A stretch of DNA of 43,230 nucleotides, taken from the NCBI GenBank assembly GCA_030037495.1, contig JASHRG010000003.1, positions 1-43,230 on the forward strand, written 5' to 3'. Position 1 is the first letter of the stretch. Each line of letters opens with the position of its first letter. Source of the DNA: Microcaldota archaeon. GTDB taxonomy: Archaea > Micrarchaeota > Micrarchaeia > Micrarchaeales > Micrarchaeaceae. Shown here one piece after another: positions 7,252 to 14,270 of the stretch. The notes under the pieces were generated by a model. The model had not been told where the DNA came from. It did no database searches and saw only the letters and a list, made by a program, of their open reading frames with translations. The translations under genes were made by a program, and so were the position numbers.

Positions 7252-7464
7252 ATGGAGTCATTGTTTAAAGTGAAAGTAAGGAGAATAGGCACTTCGTTTG
7301 GTGTGCTGATACCCAAAAAATTGTTAAAAGAAAATAAAATAAAACTAGGCGAAGAGATAGAGATAGCTTTGCTTAAGAGGCAAAAGCTAGAGGCGATACA
7401 GAAGTTAATAGGTATAACAAAGGGCGCAGCCCCTTTCAGAAGAGAACATGCCGATCGGTTTTAG
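7252..7464 (+). CDS. vapB: AbrB/MazE-type antitoxin (VapB)
   Basis: The product is 70 aa. The N-terminal half reads VKVRRIGTSFGVLIPKKLLKENKIKLGEEIEIAL, a standard swapped-hairpin AbrB DNA-binding domain. The C-terminal tail (LIGITKGAAPFRREHADRF) would bind the toxin. A VapC gene follows after 2 nt. A TATA-like sequence (ATTATAATAACTTATAATG at about 7225-7243) stands immediately upstream, so the mRNA has little or no leader and the protein probably represses its own promoter. Confidence 0.88.
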   Translation: MESLFKVKVRRIGTSFGVLIPKKLLKENKIKLGEEIEIALLKRQKLEAIQKLIGITKGAAPFRREHADRF

Positions 7465-7466
7465 TC

Positions 7467-7838
7467 ATGCTTCTTGATACATCGGCGTGGGTTGAGCTTT
7501 TCAACGGTACAAAGAATGCCAAAAAGGTTGAGAAGATCCTTACGTCAGAAAAGTGCTACACTTGCATAACTAGTATGGCTGAAATAGTAAATTGGGCTGA
7601 AAGAGAAGGAAAGGATTCGGAGATCTTAATTGACGGAATAATCAAACATAGCACTGTGATAGAAATAGATAGATCTATAGCTACTCTAGCAGGTAAATTA
7701 AACTTTGAACGGAAGAAATCGAATAAAAAATGGGGAATGTTGGATTCTTTTATACTTGCTAGCGGAACCATATACGGACTTAAAATACTTACAAAAGATG
7801 GCGATTTCAGAGACCTAGCGGATGCGGAGATGCTCTAG
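7467..7838 (+). CDS. vapC: VapC toxin (PIN-domain ribonuclease)
   Basis: The product is 123 aa, full length for VapC. The PIN acidic residues are visible: D4 (LLDTSAW), E39 (SMAEIVNW), D93 (GMLDSFILA) and D111 or D113 (LTKDGDF). In this family these coordinate Mg2+ for cleavage of tRNA or rRNA. The gene follows the AbrB-type antitoxin by 2 nt and must be translated from the same message. Nothing is missing, so the toxin should be active. Confidence 0.92.
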   Translation: MLLDTSAWVELFNGTKNAKKVEKILTSEKCYTCITSMAEIVNWAEREGKDSEILIDGIIKHSTVIEIDRSIATLAGKLNFERKKSNKKWGMLDSFILASGTIYGLKILTKDGDFRDLADAEML

Positions 7839-7851
7839 GTAACAAGTCCTG

Positions 7852-7927
7852 CGCCACTCCCCCAGGCCTAGGATGGGGTTGGGAGTTAGGGATTAGGCTT
7901 TATAACTTGAGCTTCGTAGCTTAGGTT
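7852..7927 (+). repeat. GC-rich intergenic element, copy 9 (with promoter-like tail)
   Basis: CCCCCAGGCCTAGGATGGGG is followed by TTGGGAGTTAGGG, then GCTTTATAACTT with its TATA centre about 26 nt before the ATG at 7928, and TAGCTTAGGTT abutting that ATG. Confidence 0.65.
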
Positions 7928-8449
7928 ATGGGAAATGGCACAATACACTTCATTTTTACAGGAGGCACAATAGACTCTTATTATAAGGGCTCTGCCGATA
8001 CCGCGGTGCCAAATAAGCATTCTGTTATACCAGAATACCTCAATGGATTAGCGCTTTATGAAAAGTTAAAGTTTACAGAAATATGCATGAAAGATAGCCG
8101 AGCTTTAACTTCTAATGATATAAAGAAAATTTGTGCAGTTGTAGAGAAAAGCGCCTGCAAAAAAGTAGTGATAACACATGGAACTTATACTATGCCTGAC
8201 ACTGCGCGGTACATAAAAACTAACCTGAAAAGAAAAGATCAGAAGATCGTCCTTACTGGATCCATGATACCTTTAAATGGGTTCAATTTCACTGATGCTC
8301 CTTTTAACCTTGGATTTTCGATTGCAGCTCTTGAATTAATTGATAATGGAGTGTATCTAGCCTTTAATGGAAAAATCTTTACTCCAGAAGAAGTAGCAAA
8401 AGACTTCCCCAAGGGAAGATTCTACTCGATGTTTAAGGCAAAGCAATAG
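7928..8449 (+). CDS. Stand-alone asparaginase-like N-terminal domain
   Basis: The product is 173 aa and matches only the N-terminal domain of L-asparaginase/glutaminase-type amidohydrolases (usual length about 320-350). TGGTID (residues 11-16) supplies the nucleophile-position Thr, T14. The second motif is ITHGTYTMPDTA, where the usual catalytic Asp (HGTDTM) is Tyr (Y87). The C-terminal domain that completes the classical active site is absent. It is therefore either a minimal variant with another substrate or a non-catalytic relative. It is a single-gene unit with a leaderless start at the tail of an intergenic element. Confidence 0.82.
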   Translation: MGNGTIHFIFTGGTIDSYYKGSADTAVPNKHSVIPEYLNGLALYEKLKFTEICMKDSRALTSNDIKKICAVVEKSACKKVVITHGTYTMPDTARYIKTNLKRKDQKIVLTGSMIPLNGFNFTDAPFNLGFSIAALELIDNGVYLAFNGKIFTPEEVAKDFPKGRFYSMFKAKQ

Positions 8450-8456
8450 CCGCTTA

Positions 8457-8563
8457 GCCCTCTCTAGCCCCTAGCCCCAGCGCCCTCCCGGCGCCTCCTC
8501 CCACGCCCTCCTCTAGCAGGGTGCTCTGGTTAGGCTTTAAGGCTTGGGAGATAAGTTTGAGCT
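8457..8563 (+). repeat. GC-rich intergenic element, copy 10 (full length)
   Basis: GCCCTCCCGGCGCC (8482-8495) and AGGCTTTAAGGCTTGGGAG (8532-8550) are both exact matches to copy 5. The tail ends at an ATG (8564), but the real neighbouring gene is on the minus strand and ends at 8578, so here the promoter-like tail points into a gene's 3' end. Confidence 0.75.
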
Positions 8564-8577
8564 ATGCTAGAAGGGTG

Positions 8578-9117
8578 TTATAAGTATGAACAGATGGCTA
8601 ACAAAGCTATTCCTAAATCTTTATTTAATTTAGAACCATCAAATGAAACTCTGGCCTTTCTAAATCCCTCATGTTTAATCGTTCCAATAGTTTGCCCTTT
8701 TGGACCTAAAACCTCTAGGCTACCTATACCTCCGTGGAGCATCCTAAAAAAACCACCACCAGAGTTGGAAAGCACTGGAAGAATAGGCCAAGGGCCAGCA
8801 GCGTTCGCTAGAGTGCAGATAACCTTTTTATTTGAATCAGAAGCTTCCGCATTACCCGTAAATGTGTTGTAGGCAATTTTGTATAGTAGGGAGTTATTCA
8901 GGTCTTTCACAAGAAACCCATGGACTAGGCTATAATCAAATATAAACAGGGGGTTTCCGTTCTCTTCGTATTTACCAGACCAACCTGCGAGCCCGGTGCT
9001 TATTAGCAATCGACCAATTTCCTTGTTATCGTTTGAAAGAAATACAATAGCAGACTTGACAACGCCCATTTTCCAAATAGCGTGATACTCCAGCTGCGCC
9101 ATGATCACAATAAGCAT
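8578..9117 (-). CDS. Beta-rich orphan protein, possible scramblase/LURP-like fold
   Basis: The product is 179 aa. It alternates beta strands and glycine turns, with VLGPKGQTIGTIKHEG near the C-terminus and a closing hydrophobic helix (NKDLGIALLAICSYL). That layout resembles tubby-like/phospholipid-scramblase (LOR) domains, where a central C-terminal helix is buried in a beta barrel; this is a weak structural guess. A second in-frame Met (MAQLEY, residue 6) could be the true start. It is a single-gene unit. Confidence 0.6.
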   Translation of the reverse strand: MLIVIMAQLEYHAIWKMGVVKSAIVFLSNDNKEIGRLLISTGLAGWSGKYEENGNPLFIFDYSLVHGFLVKDLNNSLLYKIAYNTFTGNAEASDSNKKVICTLANAAGPWPILPVLSNSGGGFFRMLHGGIGSLEVLGPKGQTIGTIKHEGFRKARVSFDGSKLNKDLGIALLAICSYL

Positions 9118-9143
9118 TACGTTTTTTAATACTTATCGTAGTC

Positions 9144-9222
9144 CTCTCCCACCCCCCACCCAAACCCCCTGGTTTGGGTGTCTATGGAGCTTATACTATG
9201 TCCGTAAGCTTATAGGATTAGG
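9144..9222 (+). repeat. GC-rich intergenic element, copy 11
   Basis: It contains the exact hairpin core ACCCAAACCCCCTGGTTTGG (from 9158), then a diverged tail AAGCTTATAGGATTAGGCTA that reaches the stop codon of the minus-strand gene at 9223. Confidence 0.65.
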
Positions 9223-9549
9223 CTATAGGTTCTTAGCTGATAGAGAGAATGACCTAAAAGAACTCGAATAGCTTGACTTTCTTTCATCCTTCTCCTTTTT
9301 AACAAAAGTAAACATTCTTTTAACGCTACTAACCATATTCTTCTCTACAATTCGCTTACGAGTCTCTTTCTTTTTTAGTAAATACTCATGCGCGAATGAT
9401 CTGCTCATAAATTCTACCCTTCTAAAATTAAGTATAACCGCTTTGCCAGGTCTAGCTTGGATAAAATCAAATAGCTCATCTGCAGCTCTTCGAGTAGCCA
9501 AGTTATCTGCAACTCTTTCGCTAACTTTTATTTCATCTAAAGCTTTCAT
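9223..9549 (-). CDS. STAS-like DUF4325 protein
   Basis: The product is 108 aa. The segment AVILNFRRVEFMSRSFAHEYL matches the DUF4325 signature (a strand, then F..v.F.s.sFa.E), a STAS-like domain related to anti-anti-sigma antagonists. The C-terminal 35 residues are Ser/Lys-rich and probably disordered. It is coupled by a 4-nt overlap (ATGA) to the upstream HATPase gene. Such pairs are expected to behave as a kinase/antagonist switch; archaea lack bacterial sigma factors, so the target would be something else. Confidence 0.8.
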   Translation of the reverse strand: MKALDEIKVSERVADNLATRRAADELFDFIQARPGKAVILNFRRVEFMSRSFAHEYLLKKKETRKRIVEKNMVSSVKRMFTFVKKEKDERKSSYSSSFRSFSLSAKNL

Positions 9550-10355
9550 AAATAACCGTCTTCGTATATATTGATAGATGGGATAGGAGTATGTAACCTA
9601 AAAGATATAAGCGTGCCATGTAGCTCCAAGCTCTCATCTAGTCTGTATTCTGTATCCCCTTTTAAATATTTATCTGTTCCGTTCAAATAAACTGCCCCTT
9701 TGCCAGAAACTACGACAATATCGCTTTTAAGCGCTTTTAATATTTTTATCGTACTAGGCAAGCCTCGCCCACGGCCACCTTCTGGTTTTGTCGACTTACC
9801 CTTTGTTGCCTCAACAATGCACTTAGCATCGTTCATCTCTGCAGATATCCCAGCTTCTCTGAACGAACCTCCTATCGTAACCCCATTATCGAAGAACGTT
9901 GCTTCCAGAAAGTTAAGCTTAGTGTACATTTGCGCCATGAAAATCGATCTATTGCATTTAGAATGTTCGTCTATGTTTGCAACTAGCTCTCCTATTATGT
10001 ACTTAATAGCGTTTTCTTGATTTATGTTATGCTCGCCCTTTTTACAGACTAGTTCATAAATTTGGTCTATATATGTGTCATCTAGCCTCTCTGCCAAAAC
10101 TATAGGTATAAATGTTGCACTCTTTTTACGTGGAGGATTGCCAGTGATAAAGGATAAATATCCCCTTGCATTTACGTTGGAAGGTGGCTTATACTTCAAG
10201 CTTTGCCCAGCCGCAGACATCAAGTCTGCTAATGGCAACAGCGTAGTCGGATAAAACCAAGTTGATGCACTCAGGTCCAAAGTATGCTCCTTCTCGTACT
10301 GAATTCTGTATCTGCAGAACGAAAGGTAATTTTCAACTAATGGTGGAAACTCCAT
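9546..10355 (-). CDS. HATPase-domain protein (GHKL ATPase/anti-sigma-like kinase)
   Basis: The product is 269 aa. The N-terminal 100 residues are of unknown type. The C-terminal GHKL domain shows the N box (YIIGELVANIDEHS), a G1-like motif (ATFFDNGVTIGGSF) and a G2 motif (GGRGRGLPSTIKIL). There is no HisKA dimerisation helix or phospho-acceptor His, so this is closer to RsbW/SpoIIAB-type kinases or stand-alone ATP sensors. It forms an overlapping pair with the DUF4325 gene. A short promoter region lies upstream (10356-10400). Confidence 0.82.
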   Translation of the reverse strand: MEFPPLVENYLSFCRYRIQYEKEHTLDLSASTWFYPTTLLPLADLMSAAGQSLKYKPPSNVNARGYLSFITGNPPRKKSATFIPIVLAERLDDTYIDQIYELVCKKGEHNINQENAIKYIIGELVANIDEHSKCNRSIFMAQMYTKLNFLEATFFDNGVTIGGSFREAGISAEMNDAKCIVEATKGKSTKPEGGRGRGLPSTIKILKALKSDIVVVSGKGAVYLNGTDKYLKGDTEYRLDESLELHGTLISFRLHTPIPSINIYEDGYL

Positions 10356-10398
10356 GTTCTAGCTTTTGATTAAGATAATAAAAACCTTCATCACCACT

Positions 10399-10519
10399 AG
10401 CCCCTCTCCTCAGGCTCCTTAGGCAGCCCCTTCCCACTCCCCCACCCAAACCCCCTGGTTTGGACGTCCTGCGGGCTCGGAGGGGTTGGGGTTAAGGCTT
10501 GGAACTTAACTTAAGAATG
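10399..10519 (+). repeat. GC-rich intergenic element, copy 12 (full length)
   Basis: AGCCCCTCTCC pairs with GGAGGGGTT, with the hairpin core ACCCAAACCCCCTGGTTTGG (10444-10463) inside, then GGGGTTAAGGCTTGGAACTTAAC as the tail. Although the tail is in plus orientation, it abuts the 3' end of a minus-strand gene. Confidence 0.7.
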
Positions 10520-11128
10520 CTAACGCTCTCCCCTTCCGTCATCCCATGGTGCCCGTCCTTGGGCTCGGTTTAATGTTGCATTCGATCCGTAATTTAGCTC
10601 GTCCTGCTCCCTTCGTGCTGTCGTGGAATCAAAGCCCCGGCCTAGCGATATTGGTGCCTCATAGCTTGAATCTGATGAAAAACCTCCGCTTCCTCCATAA
10701 TAGGGTTCGCGTCCACTTGCGAAATAAGCCCCTATAGCGAACAGTGCACAAAAAACCCAAGCTCCAATCATGGTTTCCATGTAGCCCATTCTGGTGGCAG
10801 GGCTTTCTTGCTGATAGACGTATGTGGCCAATCCCCACCCAGTAGCAAGTTCCATATAAGCTATACCGAGTATACCAGAAACAACCGAAAAGAACGCAAG
10901 AACCCCGGATGCCCACCCATGCTCATCCTCTCTTAAACGTCTATGTGTTCTAACAGTATGGTGCTTGTGTTCCTTTGTTTCGGAAAGTTCTGTTGTGTGC
11001 TGCACTCTATGTGGAATGCCACGCGGAGTCGAAGTTGTCTGTTGGGTACCCTCTACGTCTCTAAGTAATCCGCTTGCAGATTTGGTTGGTGTTAGAAATG
11101 TTGTGCCTGGCATAAAATACACTACCAT
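10520..11128 (-). CDS. Two-helix membrane protein with disordered tails
   Basis: The product is 202 aa; a start at the second Met (MPGTTF, residue 6) is equally possible. A polar His/Thr-rich N-terminus of about 70 residues is followed by two membrane helices (WASGVLAFFSVVSGILGIAYM and MIGAWVFCALFAIGAYFA) and a Gly/Ser/Arg-rich tail. No family recognised. Its promoter (minus strand, GAAAAGGATAAATATC at about 11,140-11,155) is intact and lies directly beside the 9-bp target duplication of the transposon. Confidence 0.65.
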   Translation of the reverse strand: MVVYFMPGTTFLTPTKSASGLLRDVEGTQQTTSTPRGIPHRVQHTTELSETKEHKHHTVRTHRRLREDEHGWASGVLAFFSVVSGILGIAYMELATGWGLATYVYQQESPATRMGYMETMIGAWVFCALFAIGAYFASGREPYYGGSGGFSSDSSYEAPISLGRGFDSTTARREQDELNYGSNATLNRAQGRAPWDDGRGER

Positions 11129-11156
11129 TCACTTTCTCTAGATATTTATCCTTTTC

Positions 11157-11165
11157 TGGCGTTTC
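11157..11165. repeat. Target-site duplication, left copy
   Basis: TGGCGTTTC directly precedes the left inverted repeat and is repeated exactly at 14200-14208 after the right one. Confidence 0.85.
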
Positions 11166-11219
11166 GGCTTTGTCCTTAAAGTATGATTTGTCCTAAAAGT
11201 ATTTATTTTGTCCACAAAG

Positions 11220-11834
11220 TTATCTATTTATCCAATTCAGTATGGCATAGCCCTTCTTATCTATAATAAATTTTTTAACAGATTTCTTAAATATCAGTCC
11301 CTCCATTCGTATATCTTCCTTTATGTAGCCATTAGCCCTGAGTTTAGCTATAATTCGCTCATCTAAAGAACTATAATTATCCTCCCTAATCTGTTTCAAT
11401 ATGTCTATTTCCTTTTTTGATAATTTCTCTCCGTTAGCTTCGATAAAATCTTTATGCATGTCTTTCTCTTCCCTTGACTTTCTTTCCTTTTCAAGTTTAA
11501 TGTATTTTAATCGTGCCTTCGTATCTTCTGCTATTTTTGTTATAGTAGTCTTGGTGAATTCTGCCCACGCATCATTAACCTCTTTTTCTCTTTGAGTGGA
11601 ATAAGAAATGACAGCAGGTGGCTTTGCATTAGTTAGTTGATTGTATATCCCAACTAATGTATCATATTCAGTAAAATCTCTAATATGATTTCTTTCCAGA
11701 TTTTCTGATGCCAGTATGAATTTAAGTATCTCTTCTGTTTTTAATTGAGTATCAAATTTTGTCCTATGAAACTGTATCATAAGCTTTCTGATTTCTTTTA
11801 TAAGCAGTGGTATCTTTTCAAAATCTCTTTCCAT
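11220..11834 (-). CDS. Transposon passenger: coiled-coil/winged-helix-like protein
   Basis: The product is 204 aa. A charged central helix (KLEKERKSREEKDMHKDF) is followed by a segment (EIDILKQIREDNYSSLDERIIAKLRANGYIK...KKGYAILNWI) that looks like a winged-helix domain. I do not recognise the family. It lies inside the left end of the transposon, reads away from the transposase gene and follows two tiny genes on the same strand, so it may be the last gene of a small operon. Confidence 0.6.
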   Translation of the reverse strand: MERDFEKIPLLIKEIRKLMIQFHRTKFDTQLKTEEILKFILASENLERNHIRDFTEYDTLVGIYNQLTNAKPPAVISYSTQREKEVNDAWAEFTKTTITKIAEDTKARLKYIKLEKERKSREEKDMHKDFIEANGEKLSKKEIDILKQIREDNYSSLDERIIAKLRANGYIKEDIRMEGLIFKKSVKKFIIDKKGYAILNWINR

Positions 11835-11844
11835 CTAAGCACCT

Positions 11845-11958
11845 TCAACCTAAAATACGATATAGTATATATGCAATAATGATTATTACTGCAATAATTA
11901 TGATTTTTTGATTAGTTGATAACCGTATATTAATTGAGAGGCTTTCTCCGTCTGGCAT
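11845..11958 (-). CDS. Transposon passenger: 37-aa single-pass membrane peptide
   Basis: ATG at 11958, stop at 11845. After a short polar start (MPDGESLSINIRLSTNQK) comes one very hydrophobic Ile-rich helix (IIIIAVIIIIAYILY). It begins 1 nt after the stop of the upstream RHH-like gene and is almost certainly co-translated with it. The size and composition fit a small membrane peptide; function unknown. Confidence 0.5.
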   Translation of the reverse strand: MPDGESLSINIRLSTNQKIIIIAVIIIIAYILYRILG

Positions 11959-11959
11959 T

Positions 11960-12121
11960 TTAGTCTCCTTTCCAGCCTTGCGCTTCTATTTCCTCCTCTA
12001 ACTTCTTCTGCACGAACTTTGACAGGTTAATGCTTCTATCCTCTATAAACCTCTGATGACGAGGTAAAATAGTTATAGACTTAGGAATTGCCCCTTCTTG
12101 TGCTTTCTTTTGTTTAGCCAT
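11960..12121 (-). CDS. Transposon passenger: small ribbon-helix-helix-like protein
   Basis: The product is 53 aa. ITILPRHQRFIEDRSINLSKFVQKKLEEEI matches the short archaeal proteins on mobile elements that have a strand, helix and the INLSKFVQ helix-turn. It is probably a DNA-binding regulator of the element. A minus-strand TATA box (GTATTTAAATG, about 12,139-12,151) is upstream, back-to-back with the transposase promoter, so it may control both. Confidence 0.6.
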   Translation of the reverse strand: MAKQKKAQEGAIPKSITILPRHQRFIEDRSINLSKFVQKKLEEEIEAQGWKGD

Positions 12122-12200
12122 AATATATATTATAAACATAACATTTAAATACCTTTTGATATGTAATATATACTATACATATAATAGATATGGTGTGTAT

Positions 12201-13400
12201 ATGGATATGCGAGAAACAAAAGGCAAGCAAATAGCGCAGATGTGCCAGATAGAAAAGAAAGACAAGAACAACTGGATAGTTCCAAGCCAATCAGGTAGAG
12301 GCTCTTATAGGGTTAGCCTCTATGATAATAGCTGGAAATGCAACTGCCCTGACTATGAGCTAAGGCAACAACCATGCAAGCACGTCTATGCAGTAATGAC
12401 GCTTGTTCTGAAATGGTTTGACAAGGAGGGCAATGAAACCACGATAAAGATAAAGAGAAAGGTCTATGCTCAGGATTGGCATAACTATAACCTAAACCAA
12501 GAGCAAGAGAAAGCCAAGTTTATGGAATTACTGCAAGACCTATGCCAAGAAGTGCAAGAGCCAGCTTACATATTTGGCAGACCTAAAGTTCCTATAAGGG
12601 ATTTGCTCTTTGCATCTGCGCTTAAGGTATATTCCCAGTTCTCACTGCGACGCTTTAAATGCGATTTGCAGATAGCTAAAGAGAAGCAGTTAGTAGAGCA
12701 GATGCCCTCTCGTTCTGCTATAAGCGACTTTATGCAAAGCGTAGAGCTAACGGGTATTCTAAAGAAGCTAGTTGTAATGTCCTCTCTGCCATTAAGAAGC
12801 GTAGAAGATAAATTTGCGGTGGATAGTTCTGGGTTTAGAACTACTAAATTCACTGAATACTGCAAAGATGCACATGACACTAAGCAAAAGCACGAATGGG
12901 TTAAGTGCCATATTATCTGCGGTGTTAAGACTAATGTGATAACTGGTGTAGAAGTCGGCTTTGAGCATCACAGCGCAGATAGTCCGCAATTTATACCTCT
13001 TGTAAAGGCTACTGCTGATGCTGGATTTATTATGAATGAAGTATCAGCAGATAAGGCTTATTCCTCTATTGATAACTATAATGCTGTGCAAGAGGTTAAA
13101 GGTCAAGCGTATATCCCATTCAAAAGCAATACATCAGGAACATCAAACAGGAGTAAGGGTAATAGGGCAAGGTTATGGCGCAGAATGTTTTGGTATTATC
13201 AGCTAAAACAGGAGGAGTTTATGCAACATTATCATCTGAGAAGTAATGTAGAGACTACGTTCTTTATGCTGAAAGCGAAGTTTGGAGATTTAATAAGAAG
13301 CAAAACACAACAGGCGCAGATTAACGAGTTGTTGCTTAAGGTTTTGTGCCATAATATTGTGATAGTAAATAGCGAAATTATGCCTTACGAAGCTTATTAA
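12201..13400 (+). CDS. SWIM-zinc-finger DDE transposase
   Basis: The product is 399 aa from the ATG at 12201 (the longer frame from a TTG at 12156 adds only AT-rich leader). A SWIM finger lies at C47-x-C49...C59-x-H61. The IS4/IS5-like catalytic core supplies D208 (FAVDSSGF), D284 (VSADKAYSS) and E351 (SNVETTFFMLKAKFG), i.e. a complete DDE triad. It is intact and lies in a bounded element, so it is probably active. Its last 23 nt overlap the convergent gene that ends at 13378. Confidence 0.92.
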   Translation: MDMRETKGKQIAQMCQIEKKDKNNWIVPSQSGRGSYRVSLYDNSWKCNCPDYELRQQPCKHVYAVMTLVLKWFDKEGNETTIKIKRKVYAQDWHNYNLNQEQEKAKFMELLQDLCQEVQEPAYIFGRPKVPIRDLLFASALKVYSQFSLRRFKCDLQIAKEKQLVEQMPSRSAISDFMQSVELTGILKKLVVMSSLPLRSVEDKFAVDSSGFRTTKFTEYCKDAHDTKQKHEWVKCHIICGVKTNVITGVEVGFEHHSADSPQFIPLVKATADAGFIMNEVSADKAYSSIDNYNAVQEVKGQAYIPFKSNTSGTSNRSKGNRARLWRRMFWYYQLKQEEFMQHYHLRSNVETTFFMLKAKFGDLIRSKTQQAQINELLLKVLCHNIVIVNSEIMPYEAY

Positions 13401-13992
13401 GTCTTTGAATACTCACATCATAATATTTTCTTAATGAGCTGTGAATAATCATGAATCCATAGATTATGAATATAAATAATAGCACTTTCGTTCCGATGTC
13501 TATCTGCGGTGTAACTAAAATAGCACCAACATATATGGTTGCAAAGATTCCGTCTACTACTATACTGCGCTGTAGAAGTTTATCCTTTTCTTCTTTTATT
13601 AGGTCATCGAACACAGAATTTAATTTCAATCTCACTTCAATTACAGATTCGTATAAACTTTCCAATGTGTCTTGTTGTCTATTTGTTACTTTGGTGATAC
13701 TTTTCATGTGTCTATAGCGGTCCCCATACATCGCCATTTTCTGTTTGAAGTTGCGGACATTAGCTAATCTGAATGCCCCAACTTTTTTCTCTAAATCCGT
13801 AGCCATGTAATCTATGTAAGTTAAAAAGAGCCTAAAATTCAATAACCTGATTTCTTCGGTTTTATAACTTCGTTTATCCAAAAAACAATTTCCTATTTCG
13901 CTATCAATATCTAAGACTTCTTTTATATCGTCGTGGATATAAAGTAAATCAGATATTAGCTTGTTGGCTAATTTTCTTTTAGCTATAGGCAT
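13378..13992 (-). CDS. Transposon passenger: helical protein with two C-terminal membrane helices
   Basis: The product is 204 aa from ATG 13992, which has a GGAAG ribosome-binding site; upstream in-frame starts at 14016 or 14025 are possible. Long charged helices are followed by two membrane helices (IVVDGIFATIYVGAILVT and VLLFIFIIYGFMII), giving a membrane-anchored cytosolic helical domain. This layout recalls SLATT-type or other two-helix effectors seen near mobile elements, but I have no motif to support it. It overlaps both the transposase end and the preceding small gene. Confidence 0.6.
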   Translation of the reverse strand: MPIAKRKLANKLISDLLYIHDDIKEVLDIDSEIGNCFLDKRSYKTEEIRLLNFRLFLTYIDYMATDLEKKVGAFRLANVRNFKQKMAMYGDRYRHMKSITKVTNRQQDTLESLYESVIEVRLKLNSVFDDLIKEEKDKLLQRSIVVDGIFATIYVGAILVTPQIDIGTKVLLFIFIIYGFMIIHSSLRKYYDVSIQRLNKLRKA

Positions 13993-14176
13993 ATCTTTTC
14001 TTCCTTCGCCTAACATGAGCAACAAAGGTTATTTTTCTGCCATATGACGTTACAAAACTAACCCTTTTCTTCCTGAATTTAGGCATAGATAAATCATTGT
14101 TTTTATCCCTTTTAGACTTATCGGGTTGAAGATGTTTGTCCACAAAGTCCTTTATCTGTCCAAGAAGTCGGCTCAT
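13979..14176 (-). CDS. Transposon passenger: small basic protein
   Basis: The product is 65 aa with a very basic second half (KFRKKRVSFVTSYGRKITFVAHVRRRKKRYAYS). Its ATG is only 14 nt inside the right terminal inverted repeat, so transcription must start at or outside the element end. It overlaps the next passenger gene. It is possibly a nucleic-acid-binding protein; no family recognised. Confidence 0.45.
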   Translation of the reverse strand: MSRLLGQIKDFVDKHLQPDKSKRDKNNDLSMPKFRKKRVSFVTSYGRKITFVAHVRRRKKRYAYS

Positions 14177-14199
14177 TTACTCACTTCTCGGACAAAGCC

Positions 14200-14208
14200 T
14201 GGCGTTTC
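14200..14208. repeat. Target-site duplication, right copy
   Basis: TGGCGTTTC, identical to 11157-11165. Confidence 0.85.
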
Positions 14209-14209
14209 A

Positions 14210-14270
14210 GGAGGCCCCGGGGTGGGTTAATTCTAATAAATGCTTTAAGGCTTTGGAGCGTAATCTTACC
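14210..14270 (+). repeat. GC-rich intergenic element, copy 13 (split by the transposon)
   Basis: AGGCCCCGGGGTGGGTT (14212-14228) is identical to 3809-3825, and TGCTTTAAGGCTTTGGAG is close to the tail of copies 5 and 10, with TTTAA about 28 nt before the ATG at 14271. The left part seems to have been lost or separated by the insertion. Confidence 0.65.

Larger units (their letters stand above)
11166..14199 (+). mobile_element. Complete 3.03-kb DDE transposon with passenger genes
   Basis: The ends are perfect 10-bp inverted repeats: GGCTTTGTCC at 11166-11175 and GGACAAAGCC at 14190-14199, with further partial similarity (AAGT...G) inside. A 9-bp direct repeat, TGGCGTTTC, flanks the element. 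The left end carries three TTTGTCC motifs (11169, 11187, 11207) spaced 18-20 bp, and the right end has TTTGTCCACAAAGT (14135), also present at 11207; these are probable transposase-binding sites. Inside are a SWIM-DDE transposase and five small genes. The whole is more AT-rich than the flanks. The insertion split an intergenic element upstream of the Doc-like gene. Confidence 0.9.

Noticed and set aside
8564-8872. Plus-strand 102-codon frame starting at the tail of intergenic element copy 10
   Set aside because: The ATG is at the expected place for the tail promoter, but the minus-strand frame here is longer, with better protein-like alternation and a plausible domain; I treat the plus frame as a shadow.
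12156-12200. Upstream TTG start for the transposase
   Set aside because: The added residues come from AT-rich promoter sequence; ATG 12201 begins the protein-like part.
14136-14270. Upstream extension of the Doc-like frame into the transposon
   Set aside because: It crosses the terminal inverted repeat and the target duplication, so it is an accident of insertion.
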